A DNA stretch of 64,000 nucleotides from Endozoicomonas sp. GU-1. Its GTDB lineage: Bacteria > Pseudomonadota > Gammaproteobacteria > Pseudomonadales > Endozoicomonadaceae. A model generated the notes under the pieces. That model was not told the origin of the DNA. It ran no database searches and saw only the letters and a program-made list of their open reading frames with translations. The translations under genes and the position numbers were made by a program. Where the stretch lies: NCBI RefSeq assembly GCF_027366395.1, contig NZ_CP114771.1, positions 4,154,001-4,218,000 of the forward strand, in the 5' to 3' direction. This document shows, in pieces, positions 46,470 through 55,707 of the stretch. Each line of letters begins with the position of its first letter. The stretch's first letter is position 1.

Positions 46470-47264
46470 ATGGCTAAAGTCACCCTAAGTATCCTGTCCG
46501 AGATGAAAAAAACGGGTGAGAAATTCACCTGCCTGACGGCCTACGATTCCACCCAGGCTCACCTGGCCAGCAGTCAGGGCGTGGCAGTGATACTGGTTGG
46601 TGACTCCCTTGGCAATGTCTGTCAGGGACAAACCAGTACGGTTCCTGTTACTGTGGACGACATGTGTTATCACACCCGCTGTGTCAGTAACAAAGCGGGC
46701 GACTCCCTGTTAATGGCCGACCTGCCGTTCGCTTCCTACACCAATGAGCAACAGGCGCTGACCAACGCAACCCGTCTTATGCAGGCGGGTGCTGAAATGG
46801 TCAAGCTGGAAGGTGAAGCCTGGCTGGCACCTATTGTTACCCGCCTGCGTGAGCAGGGTATCCCTTCCTGCGTCCACCTTGGTCTGACACCACAGTCAGT
46901 GCATGTTCTGGGTGGCTACAAAGTTCAGGGTCGGGATGAAGCCCGTGCCAACGCCATGATTGCAGCCGCCATCGGGTTGGAAAAGGCCGGTGCCGCCATT
47001 CTGGTGCTGGAGTGCGTACCTTCGGCGCTGGCCCGGGAAATCACCCGTGCCGTTCAGATTCCGGTGATTGGTATTGGTGCCGGTGCTGACACGGACGGCC
47101 AGGTTCTGGTGATATACGACATGCTGAATATGACCGCCGGACGCAAACCCAAATTCGTAAAAAACTTTATGGCTGAAGGTGGTTCTGCCCAGGATGCTGT
47201 TGCTGCCTACGTCAAAGAAGTCAAGAACGGCACATTCCCGGGTCCGGAACACGGATTCGACTAA
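46470..47264 (+). CDS. panB: 3-methyl-2-oxobutanoate hydroxymethyltransferase
   Basis: 264 aa, full family length. Visible PanB motifs are [12 protein letters not shown], the metal-binding [43 protein letters not shown] and IGIGAG. It makes ketopantoate from alpha-ketoisovalerate and 5,10-methylenetetrahydrofolate, the first step of pantothenate synthesis. AAGG lies 11 bp before the ATG. It is followed after 16 bp by panC. Confidence 0.97.
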   Translation: MAKVTLSILSEMKKTGEKFTCLTAYDSTQAHLASSQGVAVILVGDSLGNVCQGQTSTVPVTVDDMCYHTRCVSNKAGDSLLMADLPFASYTNEQQALTNATRLMQAGAEMVKLEGEAWLAPIVTRLREQGIPSCVHLGLTPQSVHVLGGYKVQGRDEARANAMIAAAIGLEKAGAAILVLECVPSALAREITRAVQIPVIGIGAGADTDGQVLVIYDMLNMTAGRKPKFVKNFMAEGGSAQDAVAAYVKEVKNGTFPGPEHGFD

Positions 47265-47280
47265 ACGGAAAGTATCCATC

Positions 47281-48138
47281 ATGCAAACTGTACACTCTAT
47301 TGCTGAAGTTCAGGATATCGTTGGCACCCGTAAATCGGCTGGCCTGCGCATTGGCTTTGTACCGACCATGGGTAACCTGCACGGTGGGCACCTGACCCTG
47401 GTGGAAAAAGCCAAAGAAAGCTGCGACTTTGTGGTGGTGAGTATCTATGTAAACCCCTTGCAGTTTGGCCCCAACGAGGACTATGACTCCTATCCACGCA
47501 CCATGGAGCAGGACCAGCAGCTGCTGATGGATCACGGTGTTGATTTGCTCTATGCCGCCAGCACCCATGAAATCTATCCGGAAGGCAGCGAAAACCATAC
47601 CCATGTGAGTGTCGATGTGCTGGACGGTATGCACTGCGGAAATACCCGGCCCGGTTTCTTCCGGGGCATTGCCACGGTGGTCACCAAGCTGTTCAACATT
47701 GTGCGCCCGGATATCGCGGTATTTGGCGAGAAAGATTTCCAGCAGCTGACCATCATTCGCAAAATGGTGCAGGATATGGTGATGCCAGTTGAGATTCTCG
47801 GTGCCTCAATCGCCCGGGAGCCAACCGGCCTGGCCATGAGTTCACGCAATGGCTACCTGACCCCACAAGAGCGCGGAGAGATAGCACCTGCTCTTTATCG
47901 CTGCCTGACACAAGCCAGAGACGCGATTCAGGCGGGCGAAACCGACTTTGACCTGCTGCGCAGAAATGCGTTTGCCCACATGGCCCAGGCCGGGTTCAAG
48001 CCGGATTACTTTAATATCTGCAATCCACAAACCCTGCTGCCCGCTACCCATAATGAGCAGTCACTGGTTATTCTTGCTGCTGGTTATTTAGGCAAAGCCC
48101 GATTGATTGATAATATTTACTTCAATCGATCATCTTAA
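47281..48138 (+). CDS. panC: Pantothenate synthetase
   Basis: 285 aa from ATG 47281, the start that gives the conserved length; earlier in-frame codons overlap panB. Motifs of the nucleotidyltransferase fold are VPTMGNLHGGHLTLV (HIGH-like HGGH), YVNPLQFGPNEDYDSYPR, FGEKDFQQL and MSSRNGYL. It condenses pantoate with beta-alanine using ATP. Co-transcribed with panB; panD is not in the window. Confidence 0.97.
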   Translation: MQTVHSIAEVQDIVGTRKSAGLRIGFVPTMGNLHGGHLTLVEKAKESCDFVVVSIYVNPLQFGPNEDYDSYPRTMEQDQQLLMDHGVDLLYAASTHEIYPEGSENHTHVSVDVLDGMHCGNTRPGFFRGIATVVTKLFNIVRPDIAVFGEKDFQQLTIIRKMVQDMVMPVEILGASIAREPTGLAMSSRNGYLTPQERGEIAPALYRCLTQARDAIQAGETDFDLLRRNAFAHMAQAGFKPDYFNICNPQTLLPATHNEQSLVILAAGYLGKARLIDNIYFNRSS

Positions 48139-48676
48139 GGTAGATATCAAACTACACTTCTGTCTTTTATCATTCCAGAAGACGACCAAACACTATGGCC
48201 AGGCTTTGAACCCCTCTACCGTCTCCAATCACAGAAACGATGGAGTACCAGGCATGACCTTTTCTGGCCCGGGTTCTGTCACATTTGCCGCACCAACAGC
48301 GCTAAGGAGCTGTCTGGAAATAACTTCCCTATTTTCGTTGCCTGACTCCGTTCGGACTGAGCTTGTCGAAGTTCGGTGGCACGACCCTTCGATACTTCGA
48401 CAAGCTCAGCACTCAGGGTGAACGGAAATCGGGAACTTATTAAAAGACAATTCCTAAGCGGCTGTCCGGAAATTGCATTTTCATAGCAAAAAAAGCCCCA
48501 TGTAATTCAAACTATTCTTACCACTGCCATAAAACTGGCTACCGTTATCAAACCCCTATTAACGCTTTTACCGATGTAGAAAAAAGAAATACTCAAACAT
48601 CACTGACCTGTTTGCTTCTTTGTGTTTGCCCTGTAAGGCAATGGATTAATATCTCCGTAAACAATTTTATGAGGTA
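48139..48676. other. Intergenic region with a decayed duplicate and a palindrome
   Basis: 540 bp. At 48253-48296 the DNA reads a GPGSVTFAAPT frame that matches DPGSATFAAPT inside the next gene (about 50645-50685), so a fragment of a related gene probably lies here. The palindrome at 48357-48409 follows. The remainder, to 48676, shows only A+T-rich upstream sequence. Confidence 0.5.
48357..48409. repeat. Palindromic repeat (REP-like)
   Basis: CTGAGCTTGTCGAAGT (48357-48372) and ACTTCGACAAGCTCAG (48394-48409) are perfect inverted arms of 16 bp. CCGTTC and GAACGG extend the pairing outward. The TTCGACAAGCTCAG core is a palindrome I know as a common intergenic repeat in proteobacteria. Confidence 0.75.
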
Positions 48677-51277
48677 ATGATTTTGATACGGCAATCAGGC
48701 GTAAACCCGGTAGGCATGGCCATCGACCCGCAACCTGTAACAACCTCCACTACAGAACCGGAGGGTCGATGGAGAGGGTGGGAGGTGATCCAATCGGGGG
48801 CTAGTGCATTTGTTCGGTCACTGCACCCCTTGTATGATCCACTCAATAGCCACCGCCATCTGCCAGTGCAGGATGTTGCCGACTCTGCTGCTGGCATTGA
48901 TCCTTGGGGCGTTGTTGGCCAGAACAATAATTTTCATCAGTTCACTGCACTGGCAGGACGGGCGATAGCAGCCTATTCCGGCATGCCTTCAGAAATCAAT
49001 AGTCTGCTGAGCTATCTTGCCAACCTGGCGGCTGTGGGCCGGTTTGCCAGCGATCAGCTGAATGCGTTCAATGCTTGCGGCGGTTCGATACCTGAGCCTG
49101 GCACACACAGGGAAAAGACACCGGACGAGACTTTGGAAAACACGAAAGGCAAAGCCAGAAAAGCCTCACAGAACCTACGACACCAGTATGATAAATCCGC
49201 CGCCCCAACGCTACGGGCCAGCCAGTTGCCAAACACACCCTTGGCACTGGGGGCTCTGGTCGGCCTGTCCGCGGTCGGTGCGGCATCAGCATCCGCCTCT
49301 GACTGGATTAACGTGACGGATGCCAAGACCCTGGGCGATATCTGCCATGATGCGAAATTCCCATGTGACAAAGATTATCGCCTGATTGATGATATCGACG
49401 GTAGCCAATTGCCCCGGTCCATTGGGGGTAAATACAAATACAATGGTTTCACCGGCAAGTTGGACGGCAATTATCGTACTATTGGCAATTTATCGAAGTG
49501 CCTGGTAAAACACCTGTCCGCTAGGGGCCGTATCGAGAATCTGACCCTTAGTGATGCCAATATAAAAACCTCACCGGATTCGGTCGGGGTAGTGGCTTGT
49601 GAAATGTCTGACAACGCCATGATCAATAATATTCGGGTTGAACGTGCTCACGTTGCTACCAATAAAGAACACGTAGGCGCAGCTATTGGCGTGGGCAAAG
49701 TAAGCGTAGGAACTATTACTAACATGACTGCATTGAACTGCAAGGTGAAAACCGACAACACTGGTGCAGATGCTGGTATTGGGGCTGGATCGATGAGTGA
49801 TGGAATCGTTAACAACACAATGGCGGTGAACTGTACTGTTGAAACAAAGGGAAGCTCAGCAAATGCCGGTATTGGGGCGGGATCTCAGAGTGATAAAGGA
49901 ACGGTTACAAGCACGACAGCGTTGAACTGCACGGTGAAAACCGAGAACACTCATGCAAATGCTGGTATTGGGGTGGGATCTCAGAGTGATAAAGGAACGG
50001 TTACAGACACGACAGCGTTGAGCTGCACGGTGAAAACCGACAACACTTATGCAGATGCTGGTATTGGGGCTGGATCATCGACGGGGGGGGGGGGAACCGT
50101 TAACAACACAATGGCGGTGAACTGTACTGTTGAAACAAAGGGAACATCAGCAAGTGCCGGTATTGGGGTGGGATCTCAGCGTGATAAAGGAACGGTTACA
50201 GACACGACAGCGTTGAGCTGCACGGTGAAAACCGACAACTCTTATGCAGATGCTGGTATTGGGGCTGGATCATCGACGGGTGGTGGAATCGTTAACAACA
50301 CAATGGCGGTGAACTGTCATGTTGAAACAATGGGAGAATCAGCATACGCCGGTATTGGCAAAGGAAACCTTTATGGAAAAGCAAGTATCGCCAACACCAG
50401 GGTGTTCTATAGCACCGTTAAAAGTGAAAATGCCGCTGTGGATATCTTCAGAGGATCTAACCCTGTTATTTGTAATGTCATTGTTAATGACGAACAACGA
50501 AGCACTGCCAAGGGGTGTGACTATTGGCAGAATAATGATGTCTGTGGAACTATTGCCCACGACTTGGCAAAACTAAAGCACCAAATCGATAATTATTGTC
50601 CTAACACAACAATTGGGCCCAAGGTGCAAAAAATGACCATCTTCGACCCGGGTTCTGCTACATTTGCCGCACCAACACCGCCAATGGCATCATCAAGCCC
50701 TGCCGTTATAGCTTTTATCGCCATCGTGGGCACGGTGATTTTTGTGCTGGTCTATGTCGCCTACCGCTCTTACAGCCAAAGGTCATCGACTAATGCTGGT
50801 CGTAACCGCGCGGAACCCATGGTGCCCCCAGCCAGCGGCCACCCCCGTGCTGAGGGACAGCTGCCTACTCCTCCCCGGGATCGTTACCAACCGGTGCCGT
50901 TCAGGCCGAGGAACACGAGACCGCTGCCTGCTCCTCCCCGGGATCATTACCAACCGTTGTCGTTCAGGCCGAGGAACACAAGACCGCTGCCTGCTCCCCC
51001 AGACCATTACCAACCGTTAACGTTCAGACAAGGGAACACGGCAACAGGGGACAGCAATCCTCCCGTGGGTAATGAAAAAGAACCCGCCCCCCCTGACATC
51101 CCTGTGTACTTAGAACTGACCGAGTATGAATCCATCGATAACCATGGTGAACCGGTAGGTAGGCAACAGATAGCAGAAGCCTCATGCGAACAAAGGGAAA
51201 GAGATAAAAAATCCCCTGCTCACAGCCATGCCATGAACCCAGCCTTTTCCAATGCTTTCTACATGAATTTTCAGTGA
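48677..51277 (+). CDS. Repeat-rich single-span membrane protein with proline-rich tyrosine-containing tail
   Basis: 866 aa. The N-terminal 200 residues are polar. After a hydrophobic ALGALVGLSAVGAASASA comes a beta-rich region (FTGKLDGNYRTIGNL, GLUG-like) with about eight tandem 32-34-aa repeats built from TALNCTVKT, ADAGIGAGS and GTVTDT elements. One membrane span (AVIAFIAIVGTVIFVLVYVAY, about residue 690) precedes a tail with RPLPAPP twice, a related LPTPPRDRY, and VYLELTEYESI. A G12 tract lies in the repeats at 50083-50094. GAGG sits only 2 bp before ATG 48677, so ATG 48715 (MAIDPQ) is an alternative. The last 30 residues overlap a transposase remnant on the other strand, so the original C-terminus may be lost. 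Surface or host-membrane protein is inference. Confidence 0.65.
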   Translation: MILIRQSGVNPVGMAIDPQPVTTSTTEPEGRWRGWEVIQSGASAFVRSLHPLYDPLNSHRHLPVQDVADSAAGIDPWGVVGQNNNFHQFTALAGRAIAAYSGMPSEINSLLSYLANLAAVGRFASDQLNAFNACGGSIPEPGTHREKTPDETLENTKGKARKASQNLRHQYDKSAAPTLRASQLPNTPLALGALVGLSAVGAASASASDWINVTDAKTLGDICHDAKFPCDKDYRLIDDIDGSQLPRSIGGKYKYNGFTGKLDGNYRTIGNLSKCLVKHLSARGRIENLTLSDANIKTSPDSVGVVACEMSDNAMINNIRVERAHVATNKEHVGAAIGVGKVSVGTITNMTALNCKVKTDNTGADAGIGAGSMSDGIVNNTMAVNCTVETKGSSANAGIGAGSQSDKGTVTSTTALNCTVKTENTHANAGIGVGSQSDKGTVTDTTALSCTVKTDNTYADAGIGAGSSTGGGGTVNNTMAVNCTVETKGTSASAGIGVGSQRDKGTVTDTTALSCTVKTDNSYADAGIGAGSSTGGGIVNNTMAVNCHVETMGESAYAGIGKGNLYGKASIANTRVFYSTVKSENAAVDIFRGSNPVICNVIVNDEQRSTAKGCDYWQNNDVCGTIAHDLAKLKHQIDNYCPNTTIGPKVQKMTIFDPGSATFAAPTPPMASSSPAVIAFIAIVGTVIFVLVYVAYRSYSQRSSTNAGRNRAEPMVPPASGHPRAEGQLPTPPRDRYQPVPFRPRNTRPLPAPPRDHYQPLSFRPRNTRPLPAPPDHYQPLTFRQGNTATGDSNPPVGNEKEPAPPDIPVYLELTEYESIDNHGEPVGRQQIAEASCEQRERDKKSPAHSHAMNPAFSNAFYMNFQ
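49700..50420 (+). repeat. In-gene tandem repeats, about 96-102 bp
   Basis: Units alternate between a TALSCTVKTDNTYADAGIGA type and an AVNCTVETKGSSANAGIGA type, separated by GSQSDKGTV or GSSTGGG linkers. DNA similarity between like units is high (long identical stretches at 49885-50080 and 50100-50280). The G12 tract lies in one linker. Confidence 0.8.
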
Positions 51278-51485
51278 GGCCAACGCGCGGTGAAAGCGAT
51301 TATTCCAGCGCATAGTCTTCAGCCACTCAAGTGGGTCAATACCCAGGCGCTCCAGGATAGGCGGAACATCGTCAGTTATACGACCACAGTTGCCTTTGCG
51401 GATAATTCGGCCAGACCAGTCGACCAGTTCAAAGTAGCTACTGAGTGGGTATGGAATAGCCTGTTCGGGGTGTGACTGGTCAATA
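51182..51485 (-). pseudogene. Y1 (IS200/REP-associated) transposase C-terminal fragment
   Basis: The minus strand encodes SSYFELVDWSGRIIRKG, then ILERLGIDPLEWLKTMRW and GKGWVHGM. ELVDWSGR plus PPILxRLGIDPxxW is the C-terminal signature I associate with a large group of REP-associated or IS200-type tyrosine transposases. The catalytic HUH and Tyr part is absent. The fragment overlaps the 3' end of the plus-strand membrane-protein gene. Confidence 0.65.
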
Positions 51486-51496
51486 GAGAGGTTATC

Positions 51497-51793
51497 ATGC
51501 AAGCAACAACAGCCAAGGTGTACGATGGCGGCTGTGCAAGCCAGGTGGCTGGCAGTTCTGTTAATGCGCCCCAAAGTGACGCTGTCAGTGGGCAGAAACC
51601 CTCGCTTCCCAAGCCACAAAATTACGGTACATGGACAGTTGAGCGCCGTTGCCCACTGGATATGCAGTCAAGTTCTTGCTGTGGGGGGGGCCCTCGTTAT
51701 CGGGAAAGTGTCATCAAGGCTCTTGCAGAGTATCAATTACTGCCTGAAACGCCGACAAAATCGGTGAGTGGTGTAAGCGAACAGGGGGATTGA
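51497..51793 (+). CDS. Small hypothetical protein with a G8 tract
   Basis: 98 aa. ATG 51497 has an excellent AGAGAGG ribosome-binding site, the main reason to accept it. The protein is polar and Ser/Gln-rich (VYDGGCASQVAGSSVNAPQ) and has a CCGGGP stretch encoded by GGGGGGGG at 51683-51690. A slip in that tract would swap the last 35 residues for another frame. It may be the N-terminal remnant of a larger secreted protein. Confidence 0.4.
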   Translation: MQATTAKVYDGGCASQVAGSSVNAPQSDAVSGQKPSLPKPQNYGTWTVERRCPLDMQSSSCCGGGPRYRESVIKALAEYQLLPETPTKSVSGVSEQGD

Positions 51794-51819
51794 TATTAGG
51801 TTGATAGATTTGAATTTGA

Positions 51820-51889
51820 ACCACAAAGGCACAGAGACACAAAGAAAAGATTTCTTTTTTCTTCCTTTGTGACTTTGTGCCTTTGTGGT
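51820..51889. repeat. Inverted repeat, 25-bp arms
   Basis: ACCACAAAGGCACAGAGACA-CAAAG (51820-51844) and CTTTGTGACTTTGTGCCTTT-GTGGT (51865-51889) pair with one or two mismatches around an AAAAGATTTCTTTTTT loop. Similar CCACAAAGGCAC palindromes are scattered in many bacterial genomes. It could also terminate transcription ahead of pgi. Confidence 0.7.
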
Positions 51890-52021
51890 GAAAGTCTTTT
51901 TATATAATCGATAGGGTTGACTCGTATCATGCTAACTATTTTCCCGCTATCAATAAGTAAGGTATATTCCCCACCTTTCTTATCCAGCCCACCTTCCATC
52001 CTTATCTAATGAGGCAAGACA

Positions 52022-53674
52022 GTGATTAACTCAACTGCTCTGGATCATCTGCCCGCATCCAAAGATCTGGCGGCGCTGCAACAGCAAATGGCCAATATTC
52101 ATCTGCGCAGCCTGTTTGCTGAAGATCCAAACCGGTTTGACCGCTACAGCCTTGAAGCTGCTGGCCTGTTTCTTGATTACTCAAAGCATCTGATTAACGA
52201 CGATGTCATGGCATCCCTGGTAACGCTGGCGGAGCAGGCCAATCTGGCACAAGCCCGTGACGCCATGTTTGCCGGTGACAAGATCAACTACACGGAAAAG
52301 CGTGCGGTGCTCCATACGGCACTGAGAAGCTTTGGTGATGCTCCGGTGATGGTGGATGGTGAAGACATCATGCCCGGGATCCGTGAAACCCGTGCCCGTA
52401 TGCAGGCCATGACTGAACAGGTTCACTCCGGACAGTGGCTTGGCCATACCGGCAAGCCGATCAAACACATCGTGAATATTGGTATCGGTGGTTCTTACCT
52501 GGGGCTCAAAACCGCGATTAATGCCATGACTCCTTACCACGTTAAGGGTTTTGAGCATCACTTTGTGGCGAATATTGACCCTAACGAGTTGTCTGAAGTC
52601 TTGGGTAAAATCGATCCGGAAACCACGCTGTTTATCGTTGCCTCCAAGTCCTTTGGTACTCTGGAAACCCTGCAAAATGCCCAGGCGGCCAGAGCCTGGA
52701 TGATTGCCCAGGGCTGTGCCGAGCAGGACATCCGTAAGCACTTTATGGCCATCTCCACCAACCTGAAAGCCATTGACCAGTTTGGTATTGCCCAGGAAAA
52801 TACCCTGCCGCTGTGGGACTGGGTTGGCGGTCGCTACTCCCTCTGGTCCAGCATTGGCCTGTTGATTTCCATGGTGGTCGGCTACGACAACTTCGAGCGT
52901 CTGCTAAAAGGCGCTGAAGCCATGGACCAGCACTTCTGCACAGCTCCTCTGGCAGAAAATATGCCGGTGATTGCCGGTCTGCTGGGCGTCTGGTACCAGA
53001 ACTTTATGGGTGCTGAATCCCATGCTGTTATCTCCTATGACTACTTCCTGCGTGATCTGCCGGGCCACTTGCAGCAGGTGGATATGGAAAGTAACGGCAA
53101 GCGTACCCGTGAAGACGGCAGCACCGTTGCCTACCATACCGGATCCGTCATCTGGGGCGGAACCGGTACTAATGACCAGCACGCCTACCACCAGCTGCTG
53201 CACCAGGGCACCCGGTTAATTCCCGTGGACTTTATCGCTCCGGCCACCACTCATAACCCGATTGGCGAACAACATCCCTGGCTGTTTACCAATGCGCTGG
53301 CCCAGAGTCAGGCCATGATGCAGGGCAAAACACTGGAAGAAGTGCGGGATGAACTCACCGCTTCTGGTATGGATGCTGGCCAGGTCGAACGTCTGGCTGC
53401 TCACAAGGTGATTCCGGGCAATCGTCCGAACAGTATGATTGTTCCAGAGAAGATCACACCGGAAACCACCGGTGCACTGATTGCCATGTATGAGCATAAA
53501 GTCTTTGTCCAGGGCACTATCTGGCAGATTAACCCCTTCGACCAATGGGGCGTTGAGCTGGGTAAAGTACTGGGTGATCGCCTGATTGAGAAAATTCGTG
53601 CCAAAGAGGAAACCACCGATCAGGATAGCTCAACCAATGGTTTGATCAGGCGTTTTAAGCATTTTAATCACTAA
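52022..53674 (+). CDS. pgi: Glucose-6-phosphate isomerase
   Basis: 550 aa, GTG start with GAGG upstream, family length. Motifs: IGIGGSYLGLK, FIVASKSFGTLET (sugar-phosphate site), WVGGRYSLWSSIGL, the catalytic Glu in MESNGKRT and DQWGVELGK near the end. It interconverts glucose-6-phosphate and fructose-6-phosphate in the cytoplasm. It appears to be monocistronic, with a stem-loop 11 bp after the stop. Confidence 0.97.
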   Translation: MINSTALDHLPASKDLAALQQQMANIHLRSLFAEDPNRFDRYSLEAAGLFLDYSKHLINDDVMASLVTLAEQANLAQARDAMFAGDKINYTEKRAVLHTALRSFGDAPVMVDGEDIMPGIRETRARMQAMTEQVHSGQWLGHTGKPIKHIVNIGIGGSYLGLKTAINAMTPYHVKGFEHHFVANIDPNELSEVLGKIDPETTLFIVASKSFGTLETLQNAQAARAWMIAQGCAEQDIRKHFMAISTNLKAIDQFGIAQENTLPLWDWVGGRYSLWSSIGLLISMVVGYDNFERLLKGAEAMDQHFCTAPLAENMPVIAGLLGVWYQNFMGAESHAVISYDYFLRDLPGHLQQVDMESNGKRTREDGSTVAYHTGSVIWGGTGTNDQHAYHQLLHQGTRLIPVDFIAPATTHNPIGEQHPWLFTNALAQSQAMMQGKTLEEVRDELTASGMDAGQVERLAAHKVIPGNRPNSMIVPEKITPETTGALIAMYEHKVFVQGTIWQINPFDQWGVELGKVLGDRLIEKIRAKEETTDQDSSTNGLIRRFKHFNH

Positions 53675-53684
53675 CATCTGGTCG

Positions 53685-53714
53685 AATGTCCGGAATATTA
53701 TGATTTCGGACATT
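53685..53714 (+). terminator. Stem-loop after pgi
   Basis: AATGTCCG (53685-53692) and CGGACATT (53707-53714) form an exact 8-bp stem with a 14-base loop, directly after the pgi stop. The following bases (GCTCTT) are only weakly U-rich. Confidence 0.55.
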
Positions 53715-53776
53715 GCTCTTATGGACTCGTTCCCACGATCAGCTCTTGCCAAAAGCCCATAAAAGGGTCTTACCGC

Positions 53777-53798
53777 GTCGGTTCCTGAAGGAGCCGAC
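53777..53798. repeat. Short hairpin between pgi and the adenosine-deaminase-family gene
   Basis: GTCGGTTCC/GGAGCCGAC with a 4-base TGAA loop and one G-U pair. It lies inside a longer stretch (53728-53848) framed by CGTTCCC and GGGAACG, which looks like a REP-type element. Confidence 0.45.
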
Positions 53799-53921
53799 AT
53801 TGGCAACCGCCATGCACCCTGCTTGCTCCAACCCAAGACCCTCGGGAACGCCTCCTTATCTGAAAAAATCAGGTATCATAGAATCCCTTCACCTTTTGAT
53901 CATAGAAATAAGTACAACGCC

Positions 53922-54926
53922 ATGATTACACCAGCAATCCCCCTGACCGATATCCACCGTCATCTGGATGGCAATATCCGACCGGCAACCATTCTCGATC
54001 TGGGCAGGAAGAACAATCTCCAGCTCCCGGCAGACAATCTGAAAGACCTGATTCCCCATGTCCGGGTCATCAGCCAGGAACCGGACCTGGTCAGTTTTTT
54101 AAGCAAGCTGGACTGGGGCGTTAAGGTCCTTGCGGACTACGATGATTGCCGCCGGATAGCCTATGAAAATGTCGAAGATGCCATGAACGCCCGCATTGAT
54201 TATGCCGAGCTGCGCTTCAGTCCGGGGTACATGGCGATGACCCACGGCCTTGACCCTGAAGGTATTGTTGAAGCGGTGATTGACGGCGTGATTGCCGGTA
54301 GCCGTGACTTCGGTGTGGCAACCAACCTGATCGGCATTCTGAGTCGTACCTTTGGCCAGGAAGCCTGCCAGAAAGAGCTGGACGCCTGCCTTGCATGCAA
54401 AGACAAGCTGGTTGCGATTGATCTTGCCGGTGATGAGCTGGGTAAACCCGGAGCGCTGTTTGTTGACCATTTCCGCCAGGTTCGCGATGCTGGCCTGCAC
54501 ATCACCATTCACGCCGGAGAAGCCGCTGGCCCCGAAAGCATGTGGCAGGCCATCAGGGAATTGGGTGCTACCCGCATAGGCCATGGGGTAAAAGCCATCT
54601 ATGACCCTGAGTTGATGGATTATCTGGCAGAACACCAGATCGGTATTGAGTCCTGTCTGACCTCCAATATCCAGACCAATACCTTCCCCGATATTCAGAG
54701 CCATCCACTCAAGCAGTTTCTCGACCATGGTATTTTGGCCACTATCAACACGGACGATCCGGCGGTGGAAGGCATTGAACTGCCCCATGAATATGAGGTT
54801 GCGGCACCAGCAGCCGGGCTGACACAGGATGATATCCGCCAGGCACAGGAAAACGGTTTAAGTATTGCTTTTTTATCTTATGAGGAAAAAGTTGCTTTGC
54901 AAGCCAAAGCAAAGAACCGTACCTGA
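53922..54926 (+). CDS. add: Adenosine deaminase family protein
   Basis: 334 aa from ATG 53922; upstream in-frame codons run through the REP-like spacer. Amidohydrolase metal and catalytic motifs are complete: [10 protein letters not shown] (HxH), [14 protein letters not shown] (His plus Glu), [17 protein letters not shown] and TINTDDPAV (Asp pair). This is the add type, which deaminates adenosine or a close analogue to the inosine form; adenine deaminase cannot be excluded by motif alone. Confidence 0.88.
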   Translation: MITPAIPLTDIHRHLDGNIRPATILDLGRKNNLQLPADNLKDLIPHVRVISQEPDLVSFLSKLDWGVKVLADYDDCRRIAYENVEDAMNARIDYAELRFSPGYMAMTHGLDPEGIVEAVIDGVIAGSRDFGVATNLIGILSRTFGQEACQKELDACLACKDKLVAIDLAGDELGKPGALFVDHFRQVRDAGLHITIHAGEAAGPESMWQAIRELGATRIGHGVKAIYDPELMDYLAEHQIGIESCLTSNIQTNTFPDIQSHPLKQFLDHGILATINTDDPAVEGIELPHEYEVAAPAAGLTQDDIRQAQENGLSIAFLSYEEKVALQAKAKNRT

Positions 54927-54999
54927 AAGCTGTGTTATGTTCACTCACGTAGGCCGCATTGTGCAACTTGTTCTTTGATACTGTTCTTTATCTTGTTTG

Positions 55000-55015
55000 T
55001 ATCGAGATTTCGATA
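55000..55015. promoter_or_regulatory. Palindrome TATCGA-N4-TCGATA, possible operator
   Basis: A perfect 6-bp inverted repeat 24 bp before the open frame of the helix-turn-helix fragment, with a partial copy (TATATCGAAA) at 55041-55050. A self-regulatory site is plausible but unproven. Confidence 0.35.
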
Positions 55016-55038
55016 TTGAAATGAGTCTGTTTTGATAG

Positions 55039-55332
55039 AGTATATCGAAACATTCAGACGGTGAATGTTGGCCAAGTCAGGGGGTGCTGTCAGAAATAGT
55101 TGGGGCCAGTCAGCCTACAGTCAGTGCGGGTTTAAAGAAATTGGAACAGGAACGGCTGATCGAAAGCTGTCACCGTAAAACCAAAAACGGGGGTAACGCC
55201 AGTAAAATTTACCGGATGCTGTTTGAGCCGTTTGTGTTCAAGCGTATCAGGGAAGAACAATACAATTGCTTCGGCCAGCGGATCGACGATCCTCGCATGA
55301 CCGACACTTCATGGGCGGATGGTTTCGAGTAA
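55039..55332 (+). pseudogene. Helix-turn-helix protein fragment
   Basis: The frame opens after TAG at 55036 without an ATG. It reads DGECWPSQGVLSEIVGASQP and TVSAGLKKLEQERLIES, a winged-helix DNA-binding domain of the kind found in replication-initiation or phage-type regulators. The remaining 45 residues are basic. A GTG at 55084 could start an 82-aa product but would drop half the HTH. Most likely a 5'-truncated remnant. Confidence 0.5.
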
Positions 55333-55707
55333 GTGAGCATAACAACCGCATCGACAGGACTACGCCCGTGATGCAAGAGGATATACCTTGGTTCCCACGG
55401 TTACCCGTGGGAATGCAACCCCAACTCCCCGTTTAAACCTCCGTGCAAAAACAGGTTGCTCTTCATCCAGCAGGCTTCTGCTACCCCTTTAAGCAGGCAT
55501 CCAGTCTGACACAGGATGTCCCTTTCCGACGAGCCGTTATCCAGCATCCAGTTGCGCTGCCGAGTAATTATCAGTAATTAGCCATGAGTGGCTCCCGGTA
55601 AGCAGCGTATCACTGCAAACAGAATAAAGATGATAACAAAGGCCAGAAAACGGCATTTTCTGGCACACAGAGGTTAAACGCCTGAAGGCAAGGAAAGGAC
55701 AACGGCC
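55333..55707. other. Intergenic region with two hairpins
   Basis: 375 bp without a gene. TTCCCACGG/CCGTGGGAA (55392-55413) is a REP-like palindrome of a type common in gammaproteobacteria. GCCAGAAAA/TTTTCTGGC (55642-55664, 5-base loop) lies about 45 bp before the next start, where it would be in the 5' leader of that mRNA. No clear -35/-10 pair is seen. Confidence 0.5.

Noticed and set aside
47179-47280. Upstream extension of panC
   Set aside because: It overlaps panB; the family start at 47281 fits length and motif position.
48107-48421. 104-aa frame after panC
   Set aside because: It overlaps the panC end and runs through the palindrome; only a short stretch resembles a real protein, and that is a fragment.
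53823-53921. N-terminal extension of the adenosine-deaminase-family gene
   Set aside because: It runs through a REP-like spacer; the ATG at 53922 starts just before the conserved [10 protein letters not shown].
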